DNA of 64,000 nt from Enterobacterales bacterium CwR94 (GCA_002837195.1 KZ478060.1:284130-348129), one strand, 5' to 3'; numbered from the stretch's first letter, positions 7,703 through 16,742 are shown. Made by a program: numbers and translations. The notes: generated from the sequence alone by a model not told the origin.

Positions 7703-8329
7703 TTGACGACATTAAAATCACTGATTGCCAAGAATAGAAGCTGGGCTGCGCAATGCTGTGAGCGCAATGCCGATTATTTCGCCAAAGATGCCACTCAACA
7801 GGCACCGCATTCACTGTGGATTGGCTGTTCAGATAGCCGGGTGCCCGCCGAGGTGTTAACCGGTGCGCATCCCGGCGAACTGTTTGTGCATCGCAACATC
7901 GCCAATATGGTGATGGCCGATGACGACAATTTGATCAGCGTGATGCAGTACGCCATCGAATACCTCAAGGTGAGCAACATCGTGTTATGCGGACATTACG
8001 GCTGCGGAGGCGTACAGGCGGCGGTGGATCTCCCTGATATGGCGCTCAATCAAGAAAACTCCGCGCTGTCGCGGCGCATAACACGTTTGCGCCACGATCT
8101 TGGCGAACCGCAGCAGCAACAGGTCGCCGGATCAGACGAAAGCGTGCGTAAAAACGCGCTGGTGGAAGCCAATGTGAAAGCGCAGTTTGCGCACTTGGTG
8201 CGCACCCCGCCGGTGTTACAGGCCTGGCGGGCGGGCAACGCGCTGCATCTCTACGGCTGTGTGTATGATCTGCACAGCGGACACCTGCAAGAACTTATCT
8301 GGCAAAACCGTGAGGAAACCACACCATGA
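7703..8329 (+). CDS. Beta-class carbonic anhydrase
   Basis: This 208-residue enzyme interconverts CO2 and bicarbonate. Zinc ligands and dyad fall at the same positions as in E. coli Can: Cys42-Asp44-Arg46 in GCSDSR and His98, Cys101 in CGHYGCGG. The reading frame opens with TTG at 7703, weakly preceded by AGAGAGA; no upstream ATG in frame gives a better N-terminus. The stop overlaps the start of the SulP gene (ATGA), so the two are translationally coupled. Carbonic anhydrase plus SulP suggests a bicarbonate uptake/hydration pair. The specific symbol is left open because the gene is not in the usual can locus. Confidence 0.9.
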   Translation: MTTLKSLIAKNRSWAAQCCERNADYFAKDATQQAPHSLWIGCSDSRVPAEVLTGAHPGELFVHRNIANMVMADDDNLISVMQYAIEYLKVSNIVLCGHYGCGGVQAAVDLPDMALNQENSALSRRITRLRHDLGEPQQQQVAGSDESVRKNALVEANVKAQFAHLVRTPPVLQAWRAGNALHLYGCVYDLHSGHLQELIWQNREETTP

Positions 8330-9795
8330 ATCTGAGTACGCTACGACAGGATATTCCTGCCGGACTCGTTGTGTTTCTGGTCGCGTTACCGCTCTGTCTG
8401 GGCATCGCGCAGGCCAGCGGACTTCCCCCCTTTGTGGGGCTTCTCACCGGGGTGATAGGAGGATTGATTGTCACCAGTTTGAGCCCCTCCAGATTCGCTG
8501 TCAGTGGCCCGGCCGCTGGACTGGTCACCATTGTGGTGGCTTCTATTGCCAGTCTGGGATCGTTCTCCGCCTTTTTACTGGCGCTGGTGCTGGCGGGCGT
8601 ACTGCAATGCGCATTGGGTGTGCTGCGTGCCGGGCGTTTTATCACGCTGGTACCGGGCAGTGTTATCAAAGGCATGCTGGCCGCCATCGGTATTCTGCTG
8701 ATTATGCAGCAGTTACCCATTGCTTTTGGGGCAGCGCAAGAGAGCAGCCTGTGGGCGTTAGTCAGTGGCGAAGGCACTTTCTCGGTACTGGCAATGGTGG
8801 TGGCCTTTGGGGGGCTGGGGATATTGGGGTTATGGACCACGCCAGTGATTAAACGCAACAAAGCGCTGGGCTGGATCCCAGGCCCGTTAATCGCGGTGCT
8901 GTTAGGGTGTGCCGCAACGGTGTTGGGCGATCGCCTGTTTCCCGCGCTGGCGTTGCCGCGCATTGAACTGCCCTCTTTTGACAGCTTTGCGGCACTGACG
9001 GCAGAACTGGAACGCCCGGATTTCAGCGCCTGGCAAAACCCCTCGGTGTATGTAGTCGCCGTCACGCTGGCGTTGGTGGCGAGCCTGGAAACCTTGCTGA
9101 GCCAGGAGGCATTGAAGAAACTTCGTCCACAAAATCCACCGCCATCACCCGACAAAGAGATGCGCGCACAAGGTGTGGGTAATCTGCTTTGTGGTTTGCT
9201 GGGCGGCTTGCCGATCACGGCAGTTATTGTGCGCAGTTCAGTGAATGTCAGTGCCGGTGCGCAAAGCAAAATGTCGATTTTACTTCACGGTGTGTTGCTG
9301 TTGATCTGCGGATTGTGGTTCAGCGCATTGTTGAATGTTATCCCTCTTGCCAGTCTGGCGGCGGTGTTGCTGTATACCGGTTATAAGCTGGCGACACCGC
9401 GTTTGTTTATCGAACAGTTGCGGGCTGGCATGCAGCAATCGGTGCCGTTTTTGGCAACCGTCGCCGGTATTTTGTTGTTTGGCATGTTGGCGGGGATCGG
9501 CTTAGGGATTGCGGTGCAGATCCTGTGTAGTATCTACAAGAGCCATCGTAATGCACTGCAACTGACGCGCTACGAAGATCATTACGTACTGCGTATCCAA
9601 CAAAACCTGACCTTTATGCATAATCCCCGTTTGCATACGCTGTTGGCGCAGATCCCGGATCAAAGTGTGTTGATCGTTGAGCACGATAACGCGGAATATA
9701 TCGATCCCGATGTGAAAGCCGTGCTGAAAGATTTTGGCGAGGATGCCCCCGCACGAGGGATACGGCTCACCCAGTGGCCGGTGCCACAAACCTAA
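8326..9795 (+). CDS. SulP-family inorganic anion (probable bicarbonate) transporter
   Basis: This 489-residue inner-membrane protein has 10-12 hydrophobic helices of the SulP/SLC26 family (start LRQDIPAGLVVFLVALPLCLG; core GLLGGLPITAVIVRSSVNV). The C-terminal part after about residue 410 is soluble and STAS-like (SVLIVEHDNAEYIDPDVKAV), although short. Overlap with the carbonic anhydrase gene by four bases implies co-translation and a functional link, which favours bicarbonate over sulfate. The direction of transport and the coupling ion are not readable. A strong terminator follows. Confidence 0.85.
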   Translation: MNLSTLRQDIPAGLVVFLVALPLCLGIAQASGLPPFVGLLTGVIGGLIVTSLSPSRFAVSGPAAGLVTIVVASIASLGSFSAFLLALVLAGVLQCALGVLRAGRFITLVPGSVIKGMLAAIGILLIMQQLPIAFGAAQESSLWALVSGEGTFSVLAMVVAFGGLGILGLWTTPVIKRNKALGWIPGPLIAVLLGCAATVLGDRLFPALALPRIELPSFDSFAALTAELERPDFSAWQNPSVYVVAVTLALVASLETLLSQEALKKLRPQNPPPSPDKEMRAQGVGNLLCGLLGGLPITAVIVRSSVNVSAGAQSKMSILLHGVLLLICGLWFSALLNVIPLASLAAVLLYTGYKLATPRLFIEQLRAGMQQSVPFLATVAGILLFGMLAGIGLGIAVQILCSIYKSHRNALQLTRYEDHYVLRIQQNLTFMHNPRLHTLLAQIPDQSVLIVEHDNAEYIDPDVKAVLKDFGEDAPARGIRLTQWPVPQT

Positions 9796-9800
9796 TCTGC

Positions 9801-9827
9801 AAACGGACGCTGAGCGTCCGTTTTTTT
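9801..9827 (+). terminator. Rho-independent terminator of the carbonic anhydrase-SulP operon
   Basis: AAACGGACGC, TGA, GCGTCCGTTT form a perfect 10-bp stem with a three-base loop running into seven T residues, starting six bases after the SulP stop. A second hairpin (CCCAAAAG/CTTTTGGG) follows at about 9834-9854. Confidence 0.9.
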
Positions 9828-9959
9828 GTTTGGCCCAAAAGTACCGCTTTTGGGGATGTAAGTGACTCCTCGCGGTGCCCGCATTACGGAATACTCTCTC
9901 CCGAACCACAGACCTCTGCGTCTGATTACCCTGTATCCCTGACATTCATGGAGTGAGAA

Positions 9960-10664
9960 ATGAAAACGTTTATCCGTACTGCCCTGTTTGCCGCCATGAT
10001 GGCGTCGTCTGTGAACTATGCTACTGCTGCTGATGTAAACACCAAAACCATTCAACAAATGGCGGGCGCAACGGCGACCACGTCGCTGTCTGCTTCCAAA
10101 ACTGCGCTGATCGTGGTGGACATTCAGAACGAATACTTCGAAGGCAAAGGCTTCAAAGGCAAAATGGTGATTCCAGACGGCATGCAAGCCCTGAACAACA
10201 GCAAGAAGCTGGTGGAATACGCGCACGCCAAAGGCATGCCGGTCTTCTTCGTGCGTCACCTCGGCCCGAAAGACAGCCCGCTGTTTGCTGACGGTTCCGT
10301 GTATGCAGAATTCCATAAAGATCTGCAGCCGACGTCAAAAGACACCATCATCACCAAAGCCACGCCAAGTTCATTTGTCGGCACCGATCTGGATGCGCAG
10401 TTGAAAAAGCGCGGCATTGAGAAAGTGATCGTCACCGGCTTGATGACCCATATGTGCATCTCTTCAACTGCACGTGATGCGGTGCCACTGGGTTATAGCG
10501 TGATCATCCCGGAAGATGCGACGGCAACGCGTGATCTCAACGACTGGAAAAATGGCGTAGTGGATCACAACGTGCTGCAACGTGCTGCACTGGCTGGTGT
10601 TGCCGATGTGTTTGCAGAAATCCGCACCACTTCTGATGTGATGGCGTTGCCACTGACGAAATAA
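9960..10664 (+). CDS. Exported isochorismatase-family cysteine hydrolase
   Basis: This 234-residue protein starts with a signal peptide (MKTFIRTALFAAMMASSVNY, then ATAAD), so it is probably periplasmic, unusual for this mostly cytoplasmic family. The catalytic triad motifs are present: Asp in TALIVVDIQNEYF, Lys in the region around KDSPLF, and the nucleophilic Cys in VTGLMTHMCISSTARDA. Family members hydrolyse amides or vinyl ethers of small molecules. The ATG at 9960 has GGAGTGAG upstream. A DJ-1/AraC regulator follows in the same direction after 68 bp and may sense its substrate or product. Confidence 0.85.
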   Translation: MKTFIRTALFAAMMASSVNYATAADVNTKTIQQMAGATATTSLSASKTALIVVDIQNEYFEGKGFKGKMVIPDGMQALNNSKKLVEYAHAKGMPVFFVRHLGPKDSPLFADGSVYAEFHKDLQPTSKDTIITKATPSSFVGTDLDAQLKKRGIEKVIVTGLMTHMCISSTARDAVPLGYSVIIPEDATATRDLNDWKNGVVDHNVLQRAALAGVADVFAEIRTTSDVMALPLTK

Positions 10665-10732
10665 GACCAAACGGAGCGGCCTCCAGTGAACGAAACGCGT
10701 ATACTCACGTAAAGTCACTGGAGGACTGTTCC

Positions 10733-11686
10733 ATGAGCATGAAGATTGGCATTGTCGTATTTGATGGCATTATTCCTTTCCATCTTTCTGTCCCGTACGC
10801 GGTGTTTGAAAAAGCACTCTCGCCTGCGGGCACACCTCTGTGTACCTTAACCATCTGCGCGACACAGCCGGGTGCGCTAAAAACCAATGCTGGCTTTTCC
10901 ATTGTGGTGGAAAACGGTCTTGATGCGCTCAGCGGTATGGAAGTGGTGATCGTGCCGAGTTGGGATACGCCGAACCATCAGCCAGATGACGAACTCTTAG
11001 CGGCCTTGCGCCAGGCGCACGCGGCCGGGGCGAAAATTGTGGGCCTGTGTATGGGCGCGTTTGTGGTGGCGGCAGCGGGATTGCTGAATGGTCGACAGGC
11101 CACCACACACTGGCAATGGGCCGCCGATTTTCAGCGTTTGTATCCGTCGGTCAGTATGGACAAAGACGTGCTGTATATCGATGAAGGCGATGTGGTGACC
11201 TCAGCGGGTACCGCCGCCAGTATTGATTGCTGTCTGCACCTGGTCCGCCAGGCGTGGGGCGCCGATATTGCCAGTACCGTGGCGCGTCAGTTAGTGGTGC
11301 CGCCGCATCGGCAAGGGGGACAGGCGCAATTTATCGAGCAACCGATTCAAAACACGCGGCAGGGCGACAGCTTTTCGCGCGCATTGGACTGGGCAACGGA
11401 AAATCTCCAGCAGTCGTTAACCCTCGATTGCGTGGCAGATAAAGCCTGCATGAGCCGCCGAACCTTTACGCGCCGCTTTCAGCAAAGCACGGGCAGCAGT
11501 TTTTCAGCCTGGTTGTTGAACCAGCGTATTGTGGTCGCACAGCGCTTCCTGGAAAAGACCGATCAGCCGATTGAGCTGATTGCCAGTGAAGTGGGTTTTC
11601 CTTCCACCACCTCACTGCGTCGCCATTTTCAAAAGCAGCTTAATACTTCGCCGTCGCGCTATCGCCGCGAATTTCGCGGGCGTTAA
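10733..11686 (+). CDS. GlxA-family transcriptional regulator (DJ-1/PfpI + AraC HTH)
   Basis: This 317-residue regulator combines an N-terminal DJ-1/PfpI amidotransferase-like domain (about 4-190, with the nucleophile-elbow Cys106 in GLCMGAFVVAAAG) and a C-terminal AraC/XylS double helix-turn-helix (about 215-317, CMSRRTFTRRFQQSTGSSF and IELIASEVGFPSTTSLRRHF). Such proteins usually activate catabolic genes in response to small amines or metabolites. GGAGG precedes the start. Its stop overlaps by two bases the stop of the convergent esterase gene. The likely target is the isochorismatase gene upstream, by position only. Confidence 0.88.
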   Translation: MSMKIGIVVFDGIIPFHLSVPYAVFEKALSPAGTPLCTLTICATQPGALKTNAGFSIVVENGLDALSGMEVVIVPSWDTPNHQPDDELLAALRQAHAAGAKIVGLCMGAFVVAAAGLLNGRQATTHWQWAADFQRLYPSVSMDKDVLYIDEGDVVTSAGTAASIDCCLHLVRQAWGADIASTVARQLVVPPHRQGGQAQFIEQPIQNTRQGDSFSRALDWATENLQQSLTLDCVADKACMSRRTFTRRFQQSTGSSFSAWLLNQRIVVAQRFLEKTDQPIELIASEVGFPSTTSLRRHFQKQLNTSPSRYRREFRGR

Positions 11687-12306
11687 TCCTGCTCGTCCGC
11701 GCCCAGCACTTCAGCGATCCAGGCGCCGGCTTGTTGCACCCCTTCAATCGAAATGGTGTGCGCCGTTGCAGGCTCATAATGGGCTTCAACGTGATAACCT
11801 GCCGCCCGCAGGCGCGCATCGGCGGATTCGCTTTCGCGCCACGGAATCACCTCATCTTGCTGGCCGTGGATCAGCAGCACCGGCGTATTCGCCGCCTGCA
11901 GCGGATCGCGGGTGGATAAGCGCCCGCTAAAGGCCACCACACCGCCAACCGGCCAACGGCCACTCGCCAGCGCATCCAGCGCCATCATCGACCCTTGCGA
12001 AAAGCCAACCAGCACCACGCGATGCAGTTGGTCCTGCATCTGATGCGCATGGATGATGCGATTAAGCAGCACATCGAAGTCTGCGCGAGCGGCTTCCAGG
12101 CGTGCCGGGCGGTTTTCCGGCGTCACACCTTCCAGGCTAAACCACTGCCAGCCATCGCTGTGCTGATAGGGGAAGCGCTGTGGCGCATTCGGTGAGGCAA
12201 AAGCCGTATCAGGCAGAAAGCTGTCGTGCCAAAAATCACCTAATCCAGCGAGATCGGCCCCGTTGCTGCCCACGCCGTGCAGTAAAATCACTAACGAATC
12301 ATTCAT
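11683..12306 (-). CDS. Alpha/beta-hydrolase esterase (YpfH/phospholipase-carboxylesterase type)
   Basis: This 207-residue serine hydrolase has the opening LVILLHGVGSNGADL, the nucleophile Ser103 in GFSQGSMM, an Asp in LIHGQQDEVIPW and a His in PATAHTIS. I use the ATG at 12306 because the family N-terminus begins there; a longer in-frame extension to 12522 is unlike the family and runs inside the amidase gene. It lies 55 bp downstream of the amidase stop on the same strand, so it may be the last gene of the leftward catabolic operon. The substrate is unknown; YpfH-like proteins are general short-chain esterases. Confidence 0.85.
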   Translation of the reverse strand: MNDSLVILLHGVGSNGADLAGLGDFWHDSFLPDTAFASPNAPQRFPYQHSDGWQWFSLEGVTPENRPARLEAARADFDVLLNRIIHAHQMQDQLHRVVLVGFSQGSMMALDALASGRWPVGGVVAFSGRLSTRDPLQAANTPVLLIHGQQDEVIPWRESESADARLRAAGYHVEAHYEPATAHTISIEGVQQAGAWIAEVLGADEQD

Positions 12307-12361
12307 GCTCAGGATCCTGTTGAGAGAAGTCTCCGCTGATTCTGCCAGAAATTGCCTTCTG

Positions 12362-13642
12362 TTACTGCGCAGAAAGCAGTTCAGCCGCCACCTGCAGTAA
12401 GCGACGGTCATCGCCGTGTGCAAATTGCAGTTCAATGCCCACGGGTATGCCGTCTGTGCTTTGAGCGAGAGGCAGTGAAATACACGGCAGGCCAACGACC
12501 GTGGCGGGCTCACAGTTGGCAATCAGCCGACGAAAGTGATGGTTGGCCCCCTCCCGCAGCGGTGGCAGCATCGGTACGCTGGGGAAAATCAGCCCATCTA
12601 ACTGATGCTGCTGAAATACCTGCTGATAGCGTGCCACCAGCAGGGGCTGCCAATCGGTGAGGGCTTGCTGATAACGTGCTGCGCTGACCGTTGCTGCGTC
12701 TGCCAACAGTGCGCGCACATCCGGGCTTTTCACGGCGGCACACAACTGCTTAAAGCTATAGCGGCTGCGGCGCTGGGCCAGATAGTGCGGTAAATCACGC
12801 AGCATCTCAAAGGAGGCCATCGGATATCCCGCTTGCACCGCCAGTTCCGCGACCTGCGGGATATCAATATCGATAAGGGTGACGCCACGCCGTTGCAACT
12901 GCGCTAATGCTGGCTCCGCGGCTGCCAACACCGCCGAATCGCACCCGTGCCAGAAATGCGGACGCGGTACGCCGAGCCGCAAACCGTCGAGCGTGACGCA
13001 AGGCACATGATGCTGATCGCTGATCACCGCATCCACGGCGATCACATCGCTGATGCGCTGCGCCAAAATACCTGCCGTATCGCGGCTCACCGAGATCGGG
13101 GCGATGCCCGTCTGAGGATAACGGCCCGCAGAGGGCCGAAAGCCAATCAAGCCACAAAATGAGGCGGGCAGACGCACGGATGCGCCGGTATCGGTGCCAA
13201 TACTCACTGGCACAATGCCGGCCGCCACGGCAGCCGCGCTGCCGCTGGAAGACCCGCCCACGACGCGCCCGGATAAAAACGGATGCAACACATCACCGCG
13301 TGCGGCATTAAGGCCACTGGTGCCGGATGCCAGCTCATGCATATTGGCTTTGCCAATAATGACCGCACCTGCTGCTTGTAAACGCGTGACCAGCGGCGCG
13401 TTGGTCGGCACGATTTCCTCGGCCAGCAAATCGGTGCCGAGACTGGTGGGCATCCCGGCGACATCAATATTGTCTTTCACCACCAACGGCAATCCGGCGA
13501 GCGGTGTGGCGGGCTGTTCAGCGTTCAAGCGGGCGGCGTCGGCCAGTGCCGATTCCGTTGCCAGCCAGCTCAGGCTATTAAGATGTCGCTGCTGATAGGC
13601 GCGTAACAGTGCCTGATGAATACGATCGCCGGGTTGCTTCAT
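12362..13642 (-). CDS. Amidase-signature family hydrolase
   Basis: This 426-residue amidase has the Ser-cisSer-Lys catalytic set: Lys56 in LPLVVKDNID, cis-Ser at about 131 in VGGSSSGSAAAVAAG and nucleophile Ser155 in GTDTGASVRLPASFCGL. The stretch GRYPQTGIAPISVSRDTAG is strongly reminiscent of indoleacetamide- and mandelamide-hydrolase relatives, so an aryl-acetamide or similar amide is a fair guess but not proven. It starts two bases after the TauD-like gene stop in a leftward operon with an ABC importer, an aldolase and a dioxygenase. It probably releases ammonia or an amine from the imported compound or an intermediate. Confidence 0.85.
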   Translation of the reverse strand: MKQPGDRIHQALLRAYQQRHLNSLSWLATESALADAARLNAEQPATPLAGLPLVVKDNIDVAGMPTSLGTDLLAEEIVPTNAPLVTRLQAAGAVIIGKANMHELASGTSGLNAARGDVLHPFLSGRVVGGSSSGSAAAVAAGIVPVSIGTDTGASVRLPASFCGLIGFRPSAGRYPQTGIAPISVSRDTAGILAQRISDVIAVDAVISDQHHVPCVTLDGLRLGVPRPHFWHGCDSAVLAAAEPALAQLQRRGVTLIDIDIPQVAELAVQAGYPMASFEMLRDLPHYLAQRRSRYSFKQLCAAVKSPDVRALLADAATVSAARYQQALTDWQPLLVARYQQVFQQHQLDGLIFPSVPMLPPLREGANHHFRRLIANCEPATVVGLPCISLPLAQSTDGIPVGIELQFAHGDDRRLLQVAAELLSAQ

Positions 13643-13644
13643 GA

Positions 13645-14499
13645 TTACACCATTGCCTGCGGACGTTCGCTGCCTTTTACGGTTGCGCGATGCATCACGC
13701 GGCGGTATGCCACGTCATCATAAGGCGTTGCCTGGTGCATGGTGCAGCGGTTGTCCCAAATCAACAGATCGTGCGCCTGCCATTTGTGGCGATAAGTAAA
13801 GGTTTCACTGACCGCATGGGCATTTAAACGCGCCAGCAAGGCTTCGCTCTCCGCCGGTGACAGACCGATGATCTCTTTCACGATGTCCTGACCGACAAAC
13901 AGCGACGGGCGTCCGGTTTCCTGATGTTTGCGCACTAACGGATGTACCACATCTGGTGTGGCGGCTTTCTGTTCGGCGGATAGCGGATCACGATCGGCAA
14001 AGGCTTTCGCATAATAGGTGGCATAAGAGTGCACGGCGCTGAGCGGCTGAATCTGCTGTTTGGTAGCCTCGTCTAACGCGTCGTAAGCCGCATACATAGA
14101 AGAAAACAGAGTGTCAGCCCCTTCTGGCGGCACTTCCACTGCATGCAGAATGGAACCAAAGCAGGGCACTTCCAGATAGGACCAGTCAGAGTGCCAGTTC
14201 CAGCCCTCTTTGTGGTTGCCAATCGCTTTACCGTCTTGCTTCACGTTAGACAGCACATACAGTTCAGGATAGGGCGTGGTCAGATATTGGCTCAGCACGT
14301 GAACCTGCAGTTCGCCGAATTCACGGGCAAAGGCCACGTGTTGGGCCTCACTGACCGGCTGATTGCGCAGCAGCAATACCGAGTGGGTATTCAGCGCGTC
14401 GCGCAGGGCGCTGTAGGTCGCCTCATCAATGGGTTGGGTCGCATCTACGTTCAGCACTTCCACGCCAATGTGTGACGTTAACGGGCGTAACTCTAACAT
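13645..14499 (-). CDS. TauD/TfdA-family Fe(II)/2-oxoglutarate dioxygenase
   Basis: This 284-residue oxygenase shows the iron-binding HXD pair in GWNWHSDWSYLEVPC and the distal His in RCTMHQATPYD followed by the 2-oxoglutarate Arg in RRVMHRATV. The family oxidises sulfonates, aryloxyacids, carnitine-like or other carbon-heteroatom compounds. The ATG at 14499 has GAGGAG upstream. It is in the middle of the minus-strand operon between a class II aldolase and an amidase. Combination with an SsuA/NMT1-type importer would fit sulfonate use, but the presence of amidase and carbamoylase genes in the locus argues for a nitrogen-rich substrate. Confidence 0.88.
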   Translation of the reverse strand: MLELRPLTSHIGVEVLNVDATQPIDEATYSALRDALNTHSVLLLRNQPVSEAQHVAFAREFGELQVHVLSQYLTTPYPELYVLSNVKQDGKAIGNHKEGWNWHSDWSYLEVPCFGSILHAVEVPPEGADTLFSSMYAAYDALDEATKQQIQPLSAVHSYATYYAKAFADRDPLSAEQKAATPDVVHPLVRKHQETGRPSLFVGQDIVKEIIGLSPAESEALLARLNAHAVSETFTYRHKWQAHDLLIWDNRCTMHQATPYDDVAYRRVMHRATVKGSERPQAMV

Positions 14500-14515
14500 C
14501 GTAAGCTCCTCTTTT

Positions 14516-15253
14516 TTACTGACGATAGCTGGGATCGAGACGATCCAGCAGACGAATAAAGGCGGGCCATTCGCGCTCACCGCGCAAACGAATATCGCCT
14601 TCGCACTGGTTAAACTGACGGGCGGCTTTCTCGGAGACCGCTTCCGGAGGCAGCATGAGCTGGCTGCCGCTGCCTTGCGCCATTAACTGAATACGCGCGG
14701 CGCGTTCAAAGTAGTAGGCGAGCATAAAGGCTTCGGGGATGGTGCGACCGGCAGCCAAAATACCGTGGTTGCGCAGCACCATGACCTGGTGTGGGCCGAG
14801 ATCGCGTACCAGCCGCGTGCGTTCATCGGTATCCAACGCCACGCCCTCATACTGGTGATAGCCGAGTCGGTTCCAGAAGTGCATGGCAAACTGGCTCACC
14901 GGTTGCAACCCTTCTTCCAGCGCCGAAACGGCGGTGGCGGCATCGGAATGGGTGTGCAGCACACAGAGGGCATCTTCGCGTGCGGCATGAATCGCGCTGT
15001 GGATCACAAATCCGGCGCGATTGACCTGATAGTCGCTGGGCTCTACCGCGTTGCCGTCGAGATCGATCTTGATCAGGCTGGAGGCGGTGATCTCTGAAAA
15101 GAACAGACCATACGGGTTGATCAAAAAATGGTGCTCCGGCCCAGGCAAGCGGACGGAAATGTGGTTGTAGATCAGATCATCCATACCGAAATGGGCGATC
15201 AGGCGATAACAGGCGGCCAGTTGAATACGCAGTTGCTGTTCGGTTTGCATCAT
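14516..15253 (-). CDS. Class II aldolase/adducin-family protein
   Basis: This protein of about 245 residues has the metal-binding pattern of class II aldolases: the loop DDLIYNHISVRLPG, the zinc His pair in ALCVLHTHSDAATAV and a third His in VLRNHGILAAG. The family splits phosphorylated sugars but also includes decarboxylases and aldolases of non-sugar acids. Two adjacent ATG codons (15253, 15250) are possible. It follows the second permease by two bases and precedes the dioxygenase, so it is part of the leftward operon. Substrate unknown. Confidence 0.85.
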   Translation of the reverse strand: MMQTEQQLRIQLAACYRLIAHFGMDDLIYNHISVRLPGPEHHFLINPYGLFFSEITASSLIKIDLDGNAVEPSDYQVNRAGFVIHSAIHAAREDALCVLHTHSDAATAVSALEEGLQPVSQFAMHFWNRLGYHQYEGVALDTDERTRLVRDLGPHQVMVLRNHGILAAGRTIPEAFMLAYYFERAARIQLMAQGSGSQLMLPPEAVSEKAARQFNQCEGDIRLRGEREWPAFIRLLDRLDPSYRQ

Positions 15254-15255
15254 GA

Positions 15256-15990
15256 CTATTTCCACCAGATAAAGGTTGTATCAATCCAGGCCAACAGCCC
15301 ATACAGCGCAATGCTGACCAGCGAAGAAACCACCACGGCAGCCCAGACGGTGAGAAAATCAACCTGCTGCGTGGATTGGAAAATGGTCCAGCCGATACCC
15401 TGATAGGCCCCGAGCATTTCCGCTACGATGGCGACGATAATGCTGCGCACCAGGCCTACGCGCAGGCCGCTGACGATATTGGGTAACGCGGCGGGCAGTT
15501 GTAACTTGCGCATAATGGTCAGCGGACTGGCGCCGAAGCTGCGCATCAGGTTGATCATCTGCGGATCGGCCTGTTTTAACCCGTGCAGGCTATTCACCAG
15601 AATCACAAAGCTCACGGCTAACACCACCAGCACGATCTTCGACATCGCGCCCATACCAAACCAGATCAGCGCCAGTGGGATCCACGCCACGGTGGGGACC
15701 GAGTTGATCGCCACCGCCAGCGGCATCAAGATCGCTTCCAGCGGACGCACGACGATCATCAACATCGCCAGCGACAAGCCGACCAACAGGCCGAGCGCAA
15801 AACCGGTTAGCGCTTCGACTAACGTCCAGCCCATCGCAATCCACAGGCTGCTGCCGCTGCCGAAAATCGCCAGCGCAATGCTGTGTAGCGACGGCAGCAC
15901 AAACGGCTGGATGTTGAACAGCCAAATACTGCCTTCCCACAGCAAGATCAGGCTTAGCACGCCGAACAGCGGCGGTAACACTTTGCCCAT
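15256..15990 (-). CDS. ABC transporter permease 2 (SsuC/TauC-like)
   Basis: This 244-residue inner-membrane permease has five or six hydrophobic helices and the EAA-type loop LMRSFGASPLTIMRKLQLPA. I chose the ATG at 15990 because it overlaps the stop of permease 1 (TGATG) and starts at the family N-terminus. It works with permease 1, the ATPase and the NMT1-type binding protein as one importer. Two different permease genes in an SsuABC-like system imply a heterodimeric channel, unlike the homodimeric SsuC of E. coli. Confidence 0.88.
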   Translation of the reverse strand: MGKVLPPLFGVLSLILLWEGSIWLFNIQPFVLPSLHSIALAIFGSGSSLWIAMGWTLVEALTGFALGLLVGLSLAMLMIVVRPLEAILMPLAVAINSVPTVAWIPLALIWFGMGAMSKIVLVVLAVSFVILVNSLHGLKQADPQMINLMRSFGASPLTIMRKLQLPAALPNIVSGLRVGLVRSIIVAIVAEMLGAYQGIGWTIFQSTQQVDFLTVWAAVVVSSLVSIALYGLLAWIDTTFIWWK

Positions 15991-16742
15991 CACGGTTGTT
16001 TCCCCCACCATGCAAAGCTCCTCTCACAGCGTTCGACTACGCCATACAACAGCGCACCCAACGCGCCGCAGATAACAATTAAGGTCCACATGCGTACCAC
16101 ATCTTCGTTGTACATGGCCTGAATTAGCAGGACGCCCAATCCAACGGTATCGCCAAACCATTCGCCGACGATCGCGCCGACCAGACCCAGCGAAATCCCC
16201 AGCTTCATGGCGACGAAAATCGACGGTGCCGCGGCAGGAAAATGCAGCGCCAGAAAGCGTTTAAACCCGCTGGCCCCAAAGCTGCGTAGCAGACTGATAT
16301 GCAGTGGATCCACCATTTGCAATCCGCGCTTGGTGTTCAACGTCACCGGTAAAAAGGTCAGATAAAAAGCGATCATCACTTTGGCAAACAGCGTGTTACC
16401 AAACCAAATCACCACCAGTGCGCCAAAGGCAATCACCGGCACCGTTTGTGAAACCACAAACAGTGGAAACCAGGCGCGGTCGATCCAACTGACGTAAAAG
16501 AACAGAATGCCGCAGGCCAGCCCAAACAGGGTGCCGAGACCAAAGCCGAGCAGGGTTTCCAGTGCGGTGCGCCCGGTGCTGGCCAGCAATTGTGGCCAGT
16601 TTGCTTGCACGTCCTGTGCAACCATCGCCAGTGACGGCAGGTAGCGTGGACTGATGGCAAACAGCGAAACGCTGCCCTGCCAAAACAGGAAAACCAGCAG
16701 CAGTGACATCAGCAGGGGGTGAGTCAGCAGGCGTTTCGTCAT
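15990..16742 (-). CDS. ABC transporter permease 1 (SsuC/TauC-like)
   Basis: This 250-residue permease has an N-terminal helix (LLTHPLLMSLLLVFLFWQGS), further membrane helices and the EAA-type loop LLRSFGASGFKRFLALHFPA. Its start codon overlaps the stop of the ATPase (ATGA) and its stop overlaps the start of permease 2, so the three transporter genes are translationally linked. It resembles permeases for sulfonates, nitrate and thiamine-precursor pyrimidines, which cannot be told apart by eye. Confidence 0.88.
   Translation of the reverse strand: MTKRLLTHPLLMSLLLVFLFWQGSVSLFAISPRYLPSLAMVAQDVQANWPQLLASTGRTALETLLGFGLGTLFGLACGILFFYVSWIDRAWFPLFVVSQTVPVIAFGALVVIWFGNTLFAKVMIAFYLTFLPVTLNTKRGLQMVDPLHISLLRSFGASGFKRFLALHFPAAAPSIFVAMKLGISLGLVGAIVGEWFGDTVGLGVLLIQAMYNEDVVRMWTLIVICGALGALLYGVVERCERSFAWWGKQP

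Noticed and set aside
8295-9269. Long open frame on the minus strand opposite the SulP gene
   Set aside because: It lies wholly antisense to a well-supported transporter gene, has low-complexity Ser/Pro/Thr-rich content and no ribosome binding site; it is a codon-bias shadow.
12307-12522. N-terminal extension of the YpfH-like esterase
   Set aside because: The added residues lie inside the amidase gene and do not look like the family; the ATG at 12306 gives a normal start.
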